From Ruegeria sp. YS9 (lineage in GTDB: Bacteria > Pseudomonadota > Alphaproteobacteria > Rhodobacterales > Rhodobacteraceae), in the NCBI RefSeq assembly GCF_024628725.1, contig NZ_CP102409.1, positions 715,001 through 779,000 of the forward strand: 64,000 nucleotides of DNA, in the 5' to 3' direction. Shown piece by piece: positions 27,203-37,844 of the stretch. Made by a program: the position numbers and the translations under genes. The notes below the pieces were generated by a model that saw nothing but the letters and a program-made list of their open reading frames with translations, had not been told where the DNA came from and did not search any database. Each line of letters starts with the position of its first letter. Within the stretch, counting starts at the first letter, position 1.

Positions 27203-28174
27203 ATGCAGACAGACAACCTCAGCGACAGGATTTTGAAGGGCGAGCGCCGGGCGCTGGCACGTGCGATCACTCTGGTGGAAAGCAACCGCGCCGATCATCG
27301 CGCACAGGCCAGCGAGCTGTTGGCCCAGCTCGCAGGATCGGGGCGTCAGGCGCTGCGGATCGGTTTGTCGGGTACGCCCGGGGTGGGCAAGTCCACCTTC
27401 ATCGAAAGCTTTGGCATGATGCTGACGGGGCAGGGGCTGCGTGTCGCGGTTCTGGCGGTTGATCCAAGTTCGGCTCGGTCAGGGGGGTCGATTCTGGGGG
27501 ACAAAACCCGGATGGAACGCCTGAGCCGCGAGAAGAACGCCTTTATCCGCCCCTCCCCCAGCCAGAGCCATCTCGGCGGTGTTGCCCGGCGGACCCGCGA
27601 GGCCATCGCCCTGTGCGAGGCCGCGGGATATGACGTGGTGCTGATTGAAACCGTGGGCGTCGGGCAGTCCGAAACGGTGGTGTCCGAATTGTCGGACCTG
27701 TTCCTGTTGCTGTTGGCCCCGGCGGGCGGGGATGAATTGCAGGGTGTGAAACGTGGCATCATGGAGATGGCCGACATCATCCTGATCAACAAGGCGGATG
27801 GTGACCTGAAGGCCACGGCGACCCGGACATGCGCAGATTATGCCGGCGCGCTGCGATTGCTGCGCAAACGCCCGCAGGATCCCGAAGGTTTCCCCAAGGC
27901 AATGACCGTTTCAGCGGTCGAAGAACAGGGGCTGGAGCAAGCCTGGGACGAGATGCAATCCCTGATCCAATGGCGCCGCGACAACGGTATCTGGGAGGCC
28001 AACCGCGCGGCGCAGGCGCGATACTGGTTCGATCAGGAGGTCCGCCATGCCCTTCTGGCCCGGCTCGACACGCCGCAGGCCAAGGTCGAGATGGAACGCC
28101 TGAACGCCGAAGTCTCGGCCGGGCGTCTGAACCCGGTCCGCGCGGCCGAGGAACTGCTTGGCACGCTGAGCTGA
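27203..28174 (+). CDS. meaB: Methylmalonyl-CoA mutase-associated GTPase MeaB
   Basis: A 323-aa G3E-type P-loop GTPase that loads and protects adenosylcobalamin in methylmalonyl-CoA mutase. Walker A is LSGTPGVGKSTFIESFG (about 54-70), then VLAVDPSSARSGGSILGDKTRM, IETVGVGQSE and the base-recognition NKADGD. The C-terminal dimerisation helix is present. The ATG at 27203 begins MQTDNLSDRILKGERRALARAI, the standard family start. The mutase genes are not in the window. Confidence 0.95.
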   Translation: MQTDNLSDRILKGERRALARAITLVESNRADHRAQASELLAQLAGSGRQALRIGLSGTPGVGKSTFIESFGMMLTGQGLRVAVLAVDPSSARSGGSILGDKTRMERLSREKNAFIRPSPSQSHLGGVARRTREAIALCEAAGYDVVLIETVGVGQSETVVSELSDLFLLLLAPAGGDELQGVKRGIMEMADIILINKADGDLKATATRTCADYAGALRLLRKRPQDPEGFPKAMTVSAVEEQGLEQAWDEMQSLIQWRRDNGIWEANRAAQARYWFDQEVRHALLARLDTPQAKVEMERLNAEVSAGRLNPVRAAEELLGTLS

Positions 28175-28359
28175 CGGGGTGAAAGGGGCAAGGTTTGAAA
28201 GGCGGGCGCAAAATGAAAGAATTCGTCCGGTCCGTCTTGACCCTTCCTGCGATTCCCACTACACGCATCCAACCAGTTTTCGGGCGCGACTTCGGGTTGT
28301 GCCCCTTGTGATTTGGCCGAGGGCTTTGTGCCCGGCCTCCAGAAACAAAGGAAGAAACC

Positions 28360-28647
28360 ATGTCGCGCCGTTGCGAACTGACCGGAAAAGGCCCGATGAC
28401 TGGCAACAATGTCAGCCATGCCAAAAACAGAACTCGTCGTCGTTTCCTGCCGAACCTGAATGACGTTACCTTGCAGTCCGAGACCCTGGGCCGCGGCGTG
28501 AAGCTGCGCATCTCGGCAGCCGCTCTGCGTTCGGTTGACCACCGCGGTGGCCTGGACGCATTCCTGGCCAAAGCCAAGGACGAAGAACTGTCGGCGAACG
28601 CGCTGAAAGTGAAGAAGGAAATTGCCAAGGCGCAAGCCACGGCCTAA
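28360..28647 (+). CDS. rpmB: 50S ribosomal protein L28
   Basis: A 95-aa large-subunit ribosomal protein, typical alphaproteobacterial length. The N-terminus [29 protein letters not shown] is the conserved L28 signature. An AGGAAG-type site precedes the ATG. It is monocistronic, with a strong terminator 24 nt after its stop. No rpmG (L33) follows. Confidence 0.98.
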   Translation: MSRRCELTGKGPMTGNNVSHAKNRTRRRFLPNLNDVTLQSETLGRGVKLRISAAALRSVDHRGGLDAFLAKAKDEELSANALKVKKEIAKAQATA

Positions 28648-28670
28648 GCCTTTTCGCTTACGGTTTTCAG

Positions 28671-28702
28671 GCCCTGCACCTCTGAGGTGCAGGGCTTTTT
28701 CG
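28671..28702 (+). terminator. Intrinsic terminator of rpmB
   Basis: A perfect 10-bp stem, GCCCTGCACC (28671-28680) with GGTGCAGGGC (28686-28695), a 5-nt loop and then TTTTTCGTTTT. This is one of the strongest rho-independent terminators in the window. Confidence 0.92.
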
Positions 28703-29053
28703 TTTTGAGACGCCCGCTGCCGCCTTGCATTGTTTTCAATTTCGAAATTATTTTTCGCCATTGGTGAATTGCTTCACATACGGACTCACGAATCTGACCT
28801 AACGTCACTGTTATTCATCAGGCGGGGGCCTCACTATGACGTTAAAAAGTTTCTACCTTTTCCTGTTTCTGGCCGCGGTTTTTCGCAAAGCAATTTCGGC
28901 TTGTACGCGGATGCAGCGCAGGGTGAATCGTTCCCACACCAGCTTCAATACAAGCAAGGTGAAACGACCGGGAATTGATTACTGAAACCAGCTTCAAGCG
29001 CGACCCTTTGGCGCTTGAAGCTACTCTGCCGACTGACCTATACCCGGGTCAGG
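28703..29053. other. Gene-free stretch, AT-rich in part
   Basis: About 350 nt between the rpmB terminator and the DUF2946-like gene. Bases 28735-28860 are clearly AT-richer than the flanks. An 82-codon open frame (28730-28978) has no recognisable domain and I do not call it. Promoters for the copper-chaperone pair probably lie here; no specific site was identified. Confidence 0.5.
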
Positions 29054-29404
29054 ATGAGACCAGCCATAACACGATTCCTGCCTTATGTTCTGTCCCTGCT
29101 TTTGGTTCTGACCGGGCAGGGCCTTGCTGTGTCCCGCGGCATGGACAGGGCCGTGGGTCAGATGGTGTTGTGCACAGGCACCGGTCCGGTCGTTGTCTAT
29201 ATGGACGAAGACGGGCAACCGACCGCACCACCGCATTACTGTCCAGACTATGCGCTGTCCCTGATGGGCGCGGTCGCCGTTGCCCAGCCACCCATGCCCA
29301 TGGCGCCAGAGCGGGCGCGGATAGCGCCGCTGCGACATCTGGTCAATCAAATCGCCTCGCCGGTCCCCGGCACCCCGGCGCGCGCGCCGCCTGTACGTGT
29401 CTGA
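29054..29404 (+). CDS. DUF2946-like exported protein next to copper chaperone
   Basis: A 116-aa protein with an N-terminal hydrophobic signal (FLPYVLSLLLVLTGQGLA) and a mature part with MVLCTGTGPVVVY, DEDGQPTAPPHYCPDYAL and a proline/arginine-rich tail. The paired cysteines and histidine before CP resemble DUF2946, a family seen beside copper genes. Function is unknown; periplasmic metal handling is an inference from the neighbouring PCuAC gene 40 nt downstream. I start it at 29054; an ATG at 29015 is also in frame. Confidence 0.6.
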   Translation: MRPAITRFLPYVLSLLLVLTGQGLAVSRGMDRAVGQMVLCTGTGPVVVYMDEDGQPTAPPHYCPDYALSLMGAVAVAQPPMPMAPERARIAPLRHLVNQIASPVPGTPARAPPVRV

Positions 29405-29444
29405 AAACAAAACTTTTTCAAACCTACAATACAGGAGAGGCACG

Positions 29445-29918
29445 ATGTCCCTCAAAACTACTCTGTTTGCAACCCTGGCCGCTGTGACCCTGGCCCTGCC
29501 CGCTTTTGCCGAAGGCACCATCAAAGTCGATGACGCCTATGCCCGGTCGTCGGGAAAGACCGCCAAGGCAGGAGCCGCGTTCATGATGATCCAGAACCTG
29601 GGCGATGCGGACGACCGTCTGGTCGGCGCGTCTTCGGATGCCGCTGCCCGGGTTGAACTGCATACGCACAAAGTCGACGAAAATGGCGTGGCCAAGATGG
29701 TGCATGTCGAAGAAGGCTTTGCCATTCCGGCAGGTGAAACCCACATGCTGAAACGCGGCGGCGACCACGTGATGTTCATGGGGCTGACGGCACCGTTCGA
29801 GCAGGGTGCCACGGTTCCGGTGACGCTGATCTTCGAAAAGGCCGGCGAGGTTGAAGTCGAAATCCCGGTCGATCTGGAGCGTCAGGACATGGGCGGGCAC
29901 GGATCACATTCGAACTAG
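29445..29918 (+). CDS. PCu(A)C family copper chaperone
   Basis: A 157-aa periplasmic copper(I) chaperone that helps load the CuA site of cytochrome oxidase. A cleavable signal ends near LALPAFAEG (about residue 22). The copper motif H-x-x10-M-x21-22-H-x-M is visible: His in ELHTHKVDENGVAKM, then GGDHVMFMG. The histidine-rich tail (GGHGSHSN) could also bind metal. AGGAGAGG precedes the ATG at 29445. It appears to be co-transcribed with the DUF2946-like gene and is followed by a strong hairpin. Confidence 0.92.
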   Translation: MSLKTTLFATLAAVTLALPAFAEGTIKVDDAYARSSGKTAKAGAAFMMIQNLGDADDRLVGASSDAAARVELHTHKVDENGVAKMVHVEEGFAIPAGETHMLKRGGDHVMFMGLTAPFEQGATVPVTLIFEKAGEVEVEIPVDLERQDMGGHGSHSN

Positions 29919-29963
29919 GGCAACGCCTGTCTTCGGGCCGCGCTGCGGCCGTCATCCATGCGT

Positions 29964-29992
29964 CAGGCCGGGCATTGCCCGGCCTGTTGTCC
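29964..29992. terminator. Terminator between PCuAC and HdeD-like genes
   Basis: A perfect 10-bp stem, CAGGCCGGGC (29964-29973) with GCCCGGCCTG (29977-29986) around a 3-nt loop, followed by TTGTCCTT. It lies between two convergent genes and may terminate both. Confidence 0.75.
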
Positions 29993-30010
29993 TTGTGGCT
30001 GCCGCTGGTG

Positions 30011-30619
30011 CTATTTGTTGATGGTTTTCAGGCCAACACGGTCACCGGCCTGGCGGAATCGGGACGCCAGCCAGAACATGACTGCGGCAATGGCGAGTGC
30101 CGAAAAGGCGATACCCCATCCCAGTGCAACAAGCGCGACCGCTGGCCAGATCATCAATACGAGCCCGACGACAAGCGCGACGAAACCCGAGACGCGCATG
30201 GAGCCGCGTTGCGGGTCTCTTTCGTGCATTTGCCCAGATGCCGCCAGCGACCCGATCCCGATGATCAGCACCCAGGCGCCCATCAGGAAAAAGGCCAGTT
30301 TGACCGTGCCTTCCGGCCAGATCAGCAGGACAAGCCCAATCAGAAGCGCACCGATTGCAGCGCCACCCATCACCCCGCGACGCCCAACGCCCAAAAGTGT
30401 CAGGCCGCCATCGAGGATCAGCAGCACACCAACCAGCCGCAGCAGCAACGCGATGCTGCCCGACGGCCAGAACAGTGCGGCAATGCCGACAAGCCCGGCC
30501 AACACTCCGCGCAGCAGAAAGGTCCACCACAGGTTGGAAAGCTGCTCCCCCAGCATGTCGCGCCCGGCCATGCTGCCTTCATCCAGAATTTCACCGGTCC
30601 GGGGGTCCTGATCAGCCAT
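30011..30619 (-). CDS. HdeD family (DUF308) membrane protein
   Basis: A 202-aa inner-membrane protein with six helices in paired repeats (LVGIAALFWPSGS, LLIGLVLLIWPEGTVKLAFFLMGAWVLIIG, GFVALVVGLVLMIWPAVA). The repeated LxxxPxGS/T pattern is typical of DUF308/HdeD proteins, which are linked to acid stress in E. coli; the role here is not known. It has a hydrophilic N-terminus of about 28 residues. It converges with the copper-chaperone gene. Confidence 0.85.
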   Translation of the reverse strand: MADQDPRTGEILDEGSMAGRDMLGEQLSNLWWTFLLRGVLAGLVGIAALFWPSGSIALLLRLVGVLLILDGGLTLLGVGRRGVMGGAAIGALLIGLVLLIWPEGTVKLAFFLMGAWVLIIGIGSLAASGQMHERDPQRGSMRVSGFVALVVGLVLMIWPAVALVALGWGIAFSALAIAAVMFWLASRFRQAGDRVGLKTINK

Positions 30620-30680
30620 TTCTCGTCCTCCAGTCGTTTCGGGGGCAGTCTAACCGAATTAAGCGCGTGTTGTCTGTACC

Positions 30681-31379
30681 TTAAGTGTGCGGCGCAAGCA
30701 GGTGCCCGACCCATCGGGGAACTGTTTGAGTCGCTTTGCCAACCAAACGTTCGTCAAACCCGGATGTGCCCGGCGACGGTTCCAGATTGATCTCGATCGT
30801 CCGTGCGCCCGCCGCTTGTGCCTCGTGCACGAACGCTGCCGCTGGATAAACCTGACCCGACGTGCCAATGGCGGCAAAAAGTGACGCGCTTCTCAGGTGG
30901 TCATAAATCTCGTCCATGAAATAAGGCATCTCGCCAAACCAGACCACATCGGGCCGGGCAGTGGGCCGCGCGCAGGCGGGGCAGGATTCCCCAACCGCCA
31001 TTTCGGGCGGGGCGGTCCAGCGATGGCCGCAGGCTGAACACAACGCGCCCGCCAAAGTTCCGTGCATGTGGATGACACCTTTTGCGCCGCCCGCCTCGTG
31101 CAGGCTGTCCACGTTCTGGGTGACAATCACGACGTCTCCGGGCCAGTCCCGTTGCAGCCGGGCCAGTGCTTCATGAGCGGCATTGGGTTGCACCTTGGAG
31201 GCCTGAACCCGCCGCGCATTGTAAAACCCCTGAACCAGTGCAGGGTCGCGGGCGAATCCTTCCGGCGTGGCGACATCCTCGATCCGGTGCTGGGCCCATA
31301 ATCCACCCTCATCGCGAAAGGTGCTCAACCCGCTTTCGGCGGATATTCCGGCCCCGGTCAGAATCACGATCTTTTCCAT
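30681..31379 (-). CDS. cobB: NAD-dependent protein deacylase (sirtuin)
   Basis: A 232-aa class III sirtuin that removes acetyl or succinyl groups from lysines using NAD. N-terminal LTGAGISAESGLSTFRD, the catalytic QNVDSLHEAGGA and IHMHGTL, and the zinc cysteines in LCSACGH and SCPACARP are complete. The TARPDVVWFGEMPYFMD block suggests a CobB-type deacylase. The ATG at 31379 gives the normal start; it is 28 nt from the divergent phosphatase gene, so the two share a promoter region. Confidence 0.93.
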   Translation of the reverse strand: MEKIVILTGAGISAESGLSTFRDEGGLWAQHRIEDVATPEGFARDPALVQGFYNARRVQASKVQPNAAHEALARLQRDWPGDVVIVTQNVDSLHEAGGAKGVIHMHGTLAGALCSACGHRWTAPPEMAVGESCPACARPTARPDVVWFGEMPYFMDEIYDHLRSASLFAAIGTSGQVYPAAAFVHEAQAAGARTIEINLEPSPGTSGFDERLVGKATQTVPRWVGHLLAPHT

Positions 31380-31407
31380 TTCTCCTCCGCGCGGTACAGC
31401 TTGGTGC

Positions 31408-31851
31408 ATGTCACACCGTATCCTCTTTGTCTGCCTGGGCAATATTTGCCGCTCACCTGCGGCAGAGGGCGTTTTTCGCGCCCACGCGCCGCACCACGTA
31501 ACCGATAGTGCCGGAACCATGGGCTGGCATGCGGGAAAACCGCCCTATGGCCCGATGCAGGCAGCTGCGAAGGTCAGGGGAATTGACCTGGGTGACCTGC
31601 GCGCCCGTCAGTTCACGGCTGCCGATTTCGACCGCTTCGACCTGATCCTGGGCATGGACGCCAACAACATCGCGGATATCGAGGATCTGCGCCCCGCCGA
31701 CAGTGACACCCCGGTTCGCCTGCTGACCGATTTCGCCCTTGAAACCGGCGCGGATCATGTGCCTGACCCATATTACACACGGGATTTCGATGGCGCTCTG
31801 GACCTGATCGAAGCGGCGGTCGAGGGGCTTGCCGCCCATCTGGACAGTTAA
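31408..31851 (+). CDS. Low-molecular-weight protein-tyrosine phosphatase
   Basis: A 147-aa phosphatase. The active-site P-loop C-x5-R is FVCLGNICRSP (Cys9 and Arg15) and the general-acid aspartate is in VPDPYY near the C-terminus. The ATG at 31408 gives the usual short N-terminus MSHRILFV. It may dephosphorylate proteins or, like some arsenate reductases of this fold, reduce arsenate, but no ars genes flank it. Its stop overlaps that of the LysR gene by 4 nt (TTAA). Confidence 0.92.
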   Translation: MSHRILFVCLGNICRSPAAEGVFRAHAPHHVTDSAGTMGWHAGKPPYGPMQAAAKVRGIDLGDLRARQFTAADFDRFDLILGMDANNIADIEDLRPADSDTPVRLLTDFALETGADHVPDPYYTRDFDGALDLIEAAVEGLAAHLDS

Positions 31852-32801
31852 TCGCCGATCACCCGCAGCGATCCGCTCAGCCAGGGCAGTGTGGCCAAAG
31901 CCGGGTCCACGATCTGGTTCTGCATCAGACGCCGTGTCATGCCCGCCACCTCCTGCGGTACCTGATCGGACCAGCCCGTACGCGCCAGCAATGATATGCT
32001 GCGCGAGAAATCCCCGAACGGGGCAGGGTGGGCCTCCAGCCCTTCATGGAACCGCGCCGCGCGCATGAAGCCCAGCGGCGTCGTGATCGCCCAACCCAGG
32101 CCCCGTGCAACCATGGCCATCAGTGCCATGTGCGAGCCGATCTCGAACCGTTCCTCGAACTCTAGCGCGCCGCGCGCCATATGCGCCTCGATCTGCCGGC
32201 TGATCAGTTGCTCGCGGGCATAGCGCAGATACGGCAGGCTGTTCTGTACCGCTTCCACTCCGCCCGACCCCTGTGGTGCAACCAGAATGAACGGATCCCG
32301 GACCAGAGGGTACTCGACCACCCCCTCAAGAACTTCTCCGCTATGGGCGGTTACGGCCATGTGCAGGCGTTGTTCGGCCAAGGCCTCGAACAGATCGAGG
32401 CTGGACAAGGTGATCAGTTTGAAATTCGATCGGGTCAGACTGTCTGCCAGCAACGTGGCCAGCCGCGGGGTCAGATCATTGTCGAAGTCGTCGATCAGCC
32501 CGATGGACAGCGTGGTCAGATGCCCCAGATCCATGACCGACAATTCGCTTTGTGCCATTTGCAGCTCGGCCAGAACCGCCTCGGCCCGCACCAGAAAGCT
32601 GCGCCCGGCCTGCGTCAGGCGCATCGGTCGGCGCCCGTGGTCGACCAGTTCGGTGCCCAGAGCCTTTTCCAGATTGCGCAATTGTTGGGAAACGGATGGC
32701 TGGCTGAGCCCCGTGATCTCGGCGGCCTGTGCCACCGATCCCGTCCGCGCCAAAGCCTCGAACACCTCAAGGCCCCGCAGGGTCAGCCCTTTCATCACCA
32801 T
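31848..32801 (-). CDS. LysR family transcriptional regulator
   Basis: A 317-aa LysR regulator with the winged HTH at the N-terminus (GLEVFEALARTGSVAQAAEITGLSQPSVSQQLRNLEKAL) and a C-terminal substrate-binding domain. The effector and target are unknown; no divergent operon is attached, because the next gene upstream is in the same direction. AAAGG lies 8 nt before the ATG at 32801, which I take as the start; GTG and ATG alternatives exist within 15 nt. It converges with the phosphatase gene. Confidence 0.9.
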   Translation of the reverse strand: MVMKGLTLRGLEVFEALARTGSVAQAAEITGLSQPSVSQQLRNLEKALGTELVDHGRRPMRLTQAGRSFLVRAEAVLAELQMAQSELSVMDLGHLTTLSIGLIDDFDNDLTPRLATLLADSLTRSNFKLITLSSLDLFEALAEQRLHMAVTAHSGEVLEGVVEYPLVRDPFILVAPQGSGGVEAVQNSLPYLRYAREQLISRQIEAHMARGALEFEERFEIGSHMALMAMVARGLGWAITTPLGFMRAARFHEGLEAHPAPFGDFSRSISLLARTGWSDQVPQEVAGMTRRLMQNQIVDPALATLPWLSGSLRVIGD

Positions 32802-32866
32802 AAGATACACCTTTCGCTGCGCCTTTCTGGGGCGCAGCGTGGATCAGGTCAAGGTTTCAGAAGGGC

Positions 32867-33175
32867 TCAGCTACAGATCGCCTGCGCCATCTGGCCAAAG
32901 TTCTGGTACCGATCCCACAGCGCATCATCGCGCGCGGTTTTCGACATCTTCAGCACCTGCGCCTGATGCGGGTCCTTGAACCATTTCGCCACGGTCTTCT
33001 GATCGCTGCGCGTCAACGCCTGATCGGCCACGCGCTGAATGCAGCTGCACCGGTCCCGCGTCGCGGCCGAGCGGTCCGACGCCATGCACGCCTGCCTAAT
33101 CTGCGCCGCATCCGCGACCGGAGCAACCGCCGTCAGCGATGCCGCACAAAATGCGATAATGAGGAACTGTTTCAT
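32867..33175 (-). CDS. Hypothetical small exported protein with cysteine pairs
   Basis: A 102-aa protein with a clear signal peptide (MKQFLIIAFCAASLTAVAPVADA) and a mature domain of about 78 aa containing four cysteines (ACMASDRS, DRCSCIQRV, QAICS) and an amphipathic helix. I know similar small proteins in Rhodobacterales but no function; it is probably periplasmic and disulfide-bonded. It lies 66 nt before the LysR gene and may share its transcript. Confidence 0.75.
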   Translation of the reverse strand: MKQFLIIAFCAASLTAVAPVADAAQIRQACMASDRSAATRDRCSCIQRVADQALTRSDQKTVAKWFKDPHQAQVLKMSKTARDDALWDRYQNFGQMAQAICS

Positions 33176-33325
33176 ACTCGAGCCTCGTTTTTGCCTGCCC
33201 GGACGGGTCTGACGCCCCTCTCGGTCTGCGGCGGAGTATGAATCAAACGGGCGCGCGGATCAATCATACGTTGCGAAAAAGTGATCGCACGATCCGGAAA
33301 CGATACACCCCCACCACCCCCGTAG

Positions 33326-33343
33326 GCCGGGCTTCAGCCCGGC
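33326..33343. terminator. GC hairpin, possible terminator
   Basis: Perfect 7-bp stem GCCGGGC (33326-33332)/GCCCGGC (33337-33343) with a TTCA tetraloop. It sits just downstream of the minus-strand orphan gene ending at 33349. No T tract is obvious on either strand. Confidence 0.45.
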
Positions 33344-33348
33344 ACCGG

Positions 33349-34458
33349 TCAGTGCAAGTACGGCAGCCAGTCTTCGATGGCTTTGATCAACGCTTCAATT
33401 TTCTCTGGATACTTTGCAGCATACCCTGCTCCTGTCGCAGGAATACCCCACTTGATCAAAGTATCGACCGCAAGATCGCCTTTGCCTGCGCACCACTTGA
33501 GAAATCCTGCCAATCCGGATTTGAACTTAGCTAGAATAGCCTCAATCCGCTCGCGAGCAGGGCGTTCCTCTTCCAAAGCCGTCGAGAGTTCTTCGGTCGC
33601 TTCCCAGATCAAGGTTATCGCGCCGGACAACCGTTCGTCTTCGATTCTCTCAGGAGGGTTGTTCCCACCGATACCGTGGCGCGCTGAGGTTCTGACACGC
33701 AGGCTATCTTTGATGTCCGATAAGGCTTTCTCGACTTCCCATCGCGTCCGGATTTGTTCGATCTCATAGGCAATTGCGTCAACCCCAGAGTTCCATATGC
33801 TCTCATCGATCAGCGCAATCCTTCGTTGAAGTTCCCAGTCCAACGGTTCACCCTTCAGCATTCCCTCGTACCATTCAGCCCAAAACTCCCATGGCGTCTC
33901 GGGGGCATTTTCGGAGAACTGCTGCGACAAGCTGGCGTACGGTTCTGGTACTGCACCATGCCACAGTTCGGTGGCAAACACCTGCGCAGTTTCATCTGGT
34001 GTCGCGGTTAGCGCAATAGCATCGGCAGATAGCGCTTGGGTAATTTCGGCACCGTATGTGAATGCGTTGGCATTGAGATCGTGAATTGCTTCGGCAGACG
34101 TGGCGCGTGTTGCATAGAAGGTTGCGGCGACGGCAGTTGCGACATTGGATAAGGTCGGTTCGGTTAACGTGCCGTACCCGTTTTCGGTATTGGCGGCGTC
34201 GAGGGTGGCTAGAGCACTAGAGGTGACAGAACCTATTTCTGGGTAAAGCCCAGCACCAACGAGTCCAGAAACAATATTGGCTCTAAAGCAAGCTAGAAGG
34301 AATTGCGCCTGTTCGCGGCTGCTACTTTCTTGATCTGATAAAACAAAAGCATAGGGAAGAACTTGTAAGGCTGAACGCGTCGCAAATGCTTTCAGTGCCG
34401 TGTTTGAAAGCGAATTTAGCCAATCGTCAAACTCTTCTGGACGGGATAATATAACCAT
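33349..34458 (-). CDS. Hypothetical orphan protein with HGIGGNNPPE motif
   Basis: A 369-aa protein I do not recognise. The N-terminal two-thirds is helical and rich in alanine and threonine (SSALATLDAANTENG, NVATAVAATFYATRA). The C-terminal third contains RHGIGGNNPPE (near residue 265), then an acidic-basic helix (TEELSTALEEERPARERIEAIL) and a small hydrophobic end (LIKWGIPATGAGYAAKYPEKIEAL). That glycine/asparagine/proline motif recurs in uncharacterised proteobacterial proteins, from memory. The gene is AT-richer than the flanking cobB/lepA regions, which suggests horizontal acquisition. It lies between a LysR cluster and lepA and could be a stress or defence accessory gene, but nothing in the sequence shows that. 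Confidence 0.6.
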   Translation of the reverse strand: MVILSRPEEFDDWLNSLSNTALKAFATRSALQVLPYAFVLSDQESSSREQAQFLLACFRANIVSGLVGAGLYPEIGSVTSSALATLDAANTENGYGTLTEPTLSNVATAVAATFYATRATSAEAIHDLNANAFTYGAEITQALSADAIALTATPDETAQVFATELWHGAVPEPYASLSQQFSENAPETPWEFWAEWYEGMLKGEPLDWELQRRIALIDESIWNSGVDAIAYEIEQIRTRWEVEKALSDIKDSLRVRTSARHGIGGNNPPERIEDERLSGAITLIWEATEELSTALEEERPARERIEAILAKFKSGLAGFLKWCAGKGDLAVDTLIKWGIPATGAGYAAKYPEKIEALIKAIEDWLPYLH

Positions 34459-34576
34459 GTGCATCCCTGCTAATATGTGCGTTCCAGCCTACCCTCCGGC
34501 TGTTTAGCACACAAGCAATGAAACTCTGTCGCGTTTCTATTGACCAACCCACGATTCCTCTACATATCCCCACTCC

Positions 34577-36376
<1,800 letters not shown>

Positions 36377-36431
36377 AGCTGTCCGTTTTGAACAGTCACT
36401 GACAGGTTTGCTTTTTGGGTTCGAGCTTGAT

Positions 36432-36449
36432 GCCACCTGATCAGGTGGC
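36432..36449. terminator. Perfect palindrome at the methyltransferase stop
   Basis: Arms of 9 bp, GCCACCTGA (36432-36440) and TCAGGTGGC (36441-36449), without a spacer; the methyltransferase stop codon is inside it. It lies between the convergent lepA and methyltransferase genes. No T tract follows, so termination is possible but weakly supported. Confidence 0.4.
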
Positions 36450-37154
36450 GGCTCGCACCAAATGGAATTCGCAGTCCGTCAGGCCGAATTCGCTGTAATC
36501 AATCGGCTTGGAAAAGTTCAGGCGCCTCAACTGTCTGTCCGCAATTCGAACCGGTCTGAGGTTGGAATCGTCATGCACGATGAAGGCACCGGACGGCATG
36601 AGAGCGTGGAGGGCCAGAACCTCTCTGAGGTGCGTGTCCTTGGCCCCGTCCAGGTGCAGGAAATCGATTTTCGCATCAGGGTGCCTCAGGGCGTATGCCG
36701 GAGCTTCGATCAGAGAGTTTCCTTTTATCAGCTCAACCCGGTCAGGAAACTTGTACCTTAGCCAGTTGAATGCTGCCGGCACGTAAATGTCCACGCGGGC
36801 CCACCGGCGGTTCAATCTCTGGCAGACATCCACGCCGACGCACTTGATTTCAGGGTTGGCCATAAGCGCCAACAACATGCTGTGGCCCGCATTCACGCCT
36901 ATTTCGAACAGACGTGTCGAGCGTCGGGCCAACTCAAAGAAATTTCTTCGTTTGGGTTCGAATCTTTCAATAAATGGCTGTGTTTGAAAACCCGTCGCGC
37001 GGTGTTCATAGAACAGATTGCCATTCAGCGCAGGTGGTTCACCCACTTGTTCAAGCGAATGTGCGACATACTGATTGAGGTCGCGCAAGTTTTCGTTCCA
37101 CTGTGCTGAGGACAAGAGATCGTCATAATCTGAAGGATGGAAGTTGGAAGACAC
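36441..37154 (-). CDS. Class I SAM-dependent methyltransferase-like protein
   Basis: A 237-aa protein with a Rossmann methyltransferase core: motif [17 protein letters not shown], the acidic motif II in [11 protein letters not shown] and motif [21 protein letters not shown], as in methyltransferase family 24. The DGA and IVHDD motifs suggest an O-methyltransferase-like metal-binding site. The substrate is unknown. It is AT-richer than lepA and has no operon partner, so an accessory origin is likely. Confidence 0.75.
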   Translation of the reverse strand: MSSNFHPSDYDDLLSSAQWNENLRDLNQYVAHSLEQVGEPPALNGNLFYEHRATGFQTQPFIERFEPKRRNFFELARRSTRLFEIGVNAGHSMLLALMANPEIKCVGVDVCQRLNRRWARVDIYVPAAFNWLRYKFPDRVELIKGNSLIEAPAYALRHPDAKIDFLHLDGAKDTHLREVLALHALMPSGAFIVHDDSNLRPVRIADRQLRRLNFSKPIDYSEFGLTDCEFHLVRAAT

Positions 37155-37520
37155 AGTACTTTTCCTCGAAACCCTTTAGTTCCATTACACGCGAGGTTTT
37201 CGTTAAACTGTTGAAGCGATGGAAAGTAAACCTTTGAAGCGAAAAACAAGTATTCTCGTTTTGTGGGCCTAAAGTGAGTTCCGTCAGTAACGTATAAGCA
37301 CGAATGCCCGCCTTTGGGATGACCTTCCTGCGTCAACCTCAGGGTTTACCTTCGAAAAAAACGGGTGGTGCGTTTGCGCCCTTGGACTCTGCCCGTTCGC
37401 GGCTGAATTCGTGCACTGGACGAATTCCGAGACGCCGCTCACCCCCTCGGGTTGGCGCTGCCCTCATCACTTGGATTTCTGTGACTAGCCGCTGACAGAT
37501 CACCTCGTTAGGTTGTTGCT
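37155..37520. other. Gene-free stretch
   Basis: About 365 nt with mixed base composition between the methyltransferase start and a small membrane protein. The longest open frame is 63 codons and has no recognisable feature. It should contain the methyltransferase promoter; no site could be identified. Confidence 0.5.
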
Positions 37521-37742
37521 ATGGCAATGAACTATAGAACTATCTTGGAGCGCTGGCCCGTCGCGACGATTGGCCTGACTTATTTTTCATACTTTGCTTT
37601 GCAAAGCACTATGGACCACACTTTCCGCGCCTTTGATCAGCAGGAGTTTAACCCTGGTTGGGTGCTGTTTCTTATTTTTGGTGGTTGGGGATTCTACAGC
37701 ATGTTTCACACAATCTTTTATCTAATTCGAACGTTTAAATAG
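37521..37742 (+). CDS. Small hypothetical membrane protein
   Basis: A 73-aa protein with two hydrophobic segments (VATIGLTYFSYFALQ and GWVLFLIFGGWGFYSMFHTIFYLI) and a short basic C-terminus. I see no family match. The ribosome site (AGGTTG) is weak and there is an alternative ATG two codons in. The gene is AT-rich like the preceding stretch. A real small membrane protein is likely because of the strong amphipathic pattern, but this is not certain. Confidence 0.5.
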   Translation: MAMNYRTILERWPVATIGLTYFSYFALQSTMDHTFRAFDQQEFNPGWVLFLIFGGWGFYSMFHTIFYLIRTFK

Positions 37743-37844
37743 CATCGTATCAGTTGTCCATCTAACACCTGTGACCAACCTCACAGTCCCATCCACACCC
37801 TCCTGCTACACTTGACCCAACGGCAACCTCGGCAGGAGGCCCTT

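Noticed and set aside
28730..28978. Possible 82-codon gene between rpmB and the copper pair
   Set aside because: No ribosome site or recognisable domain, and AT-rich non-coding context fits better.
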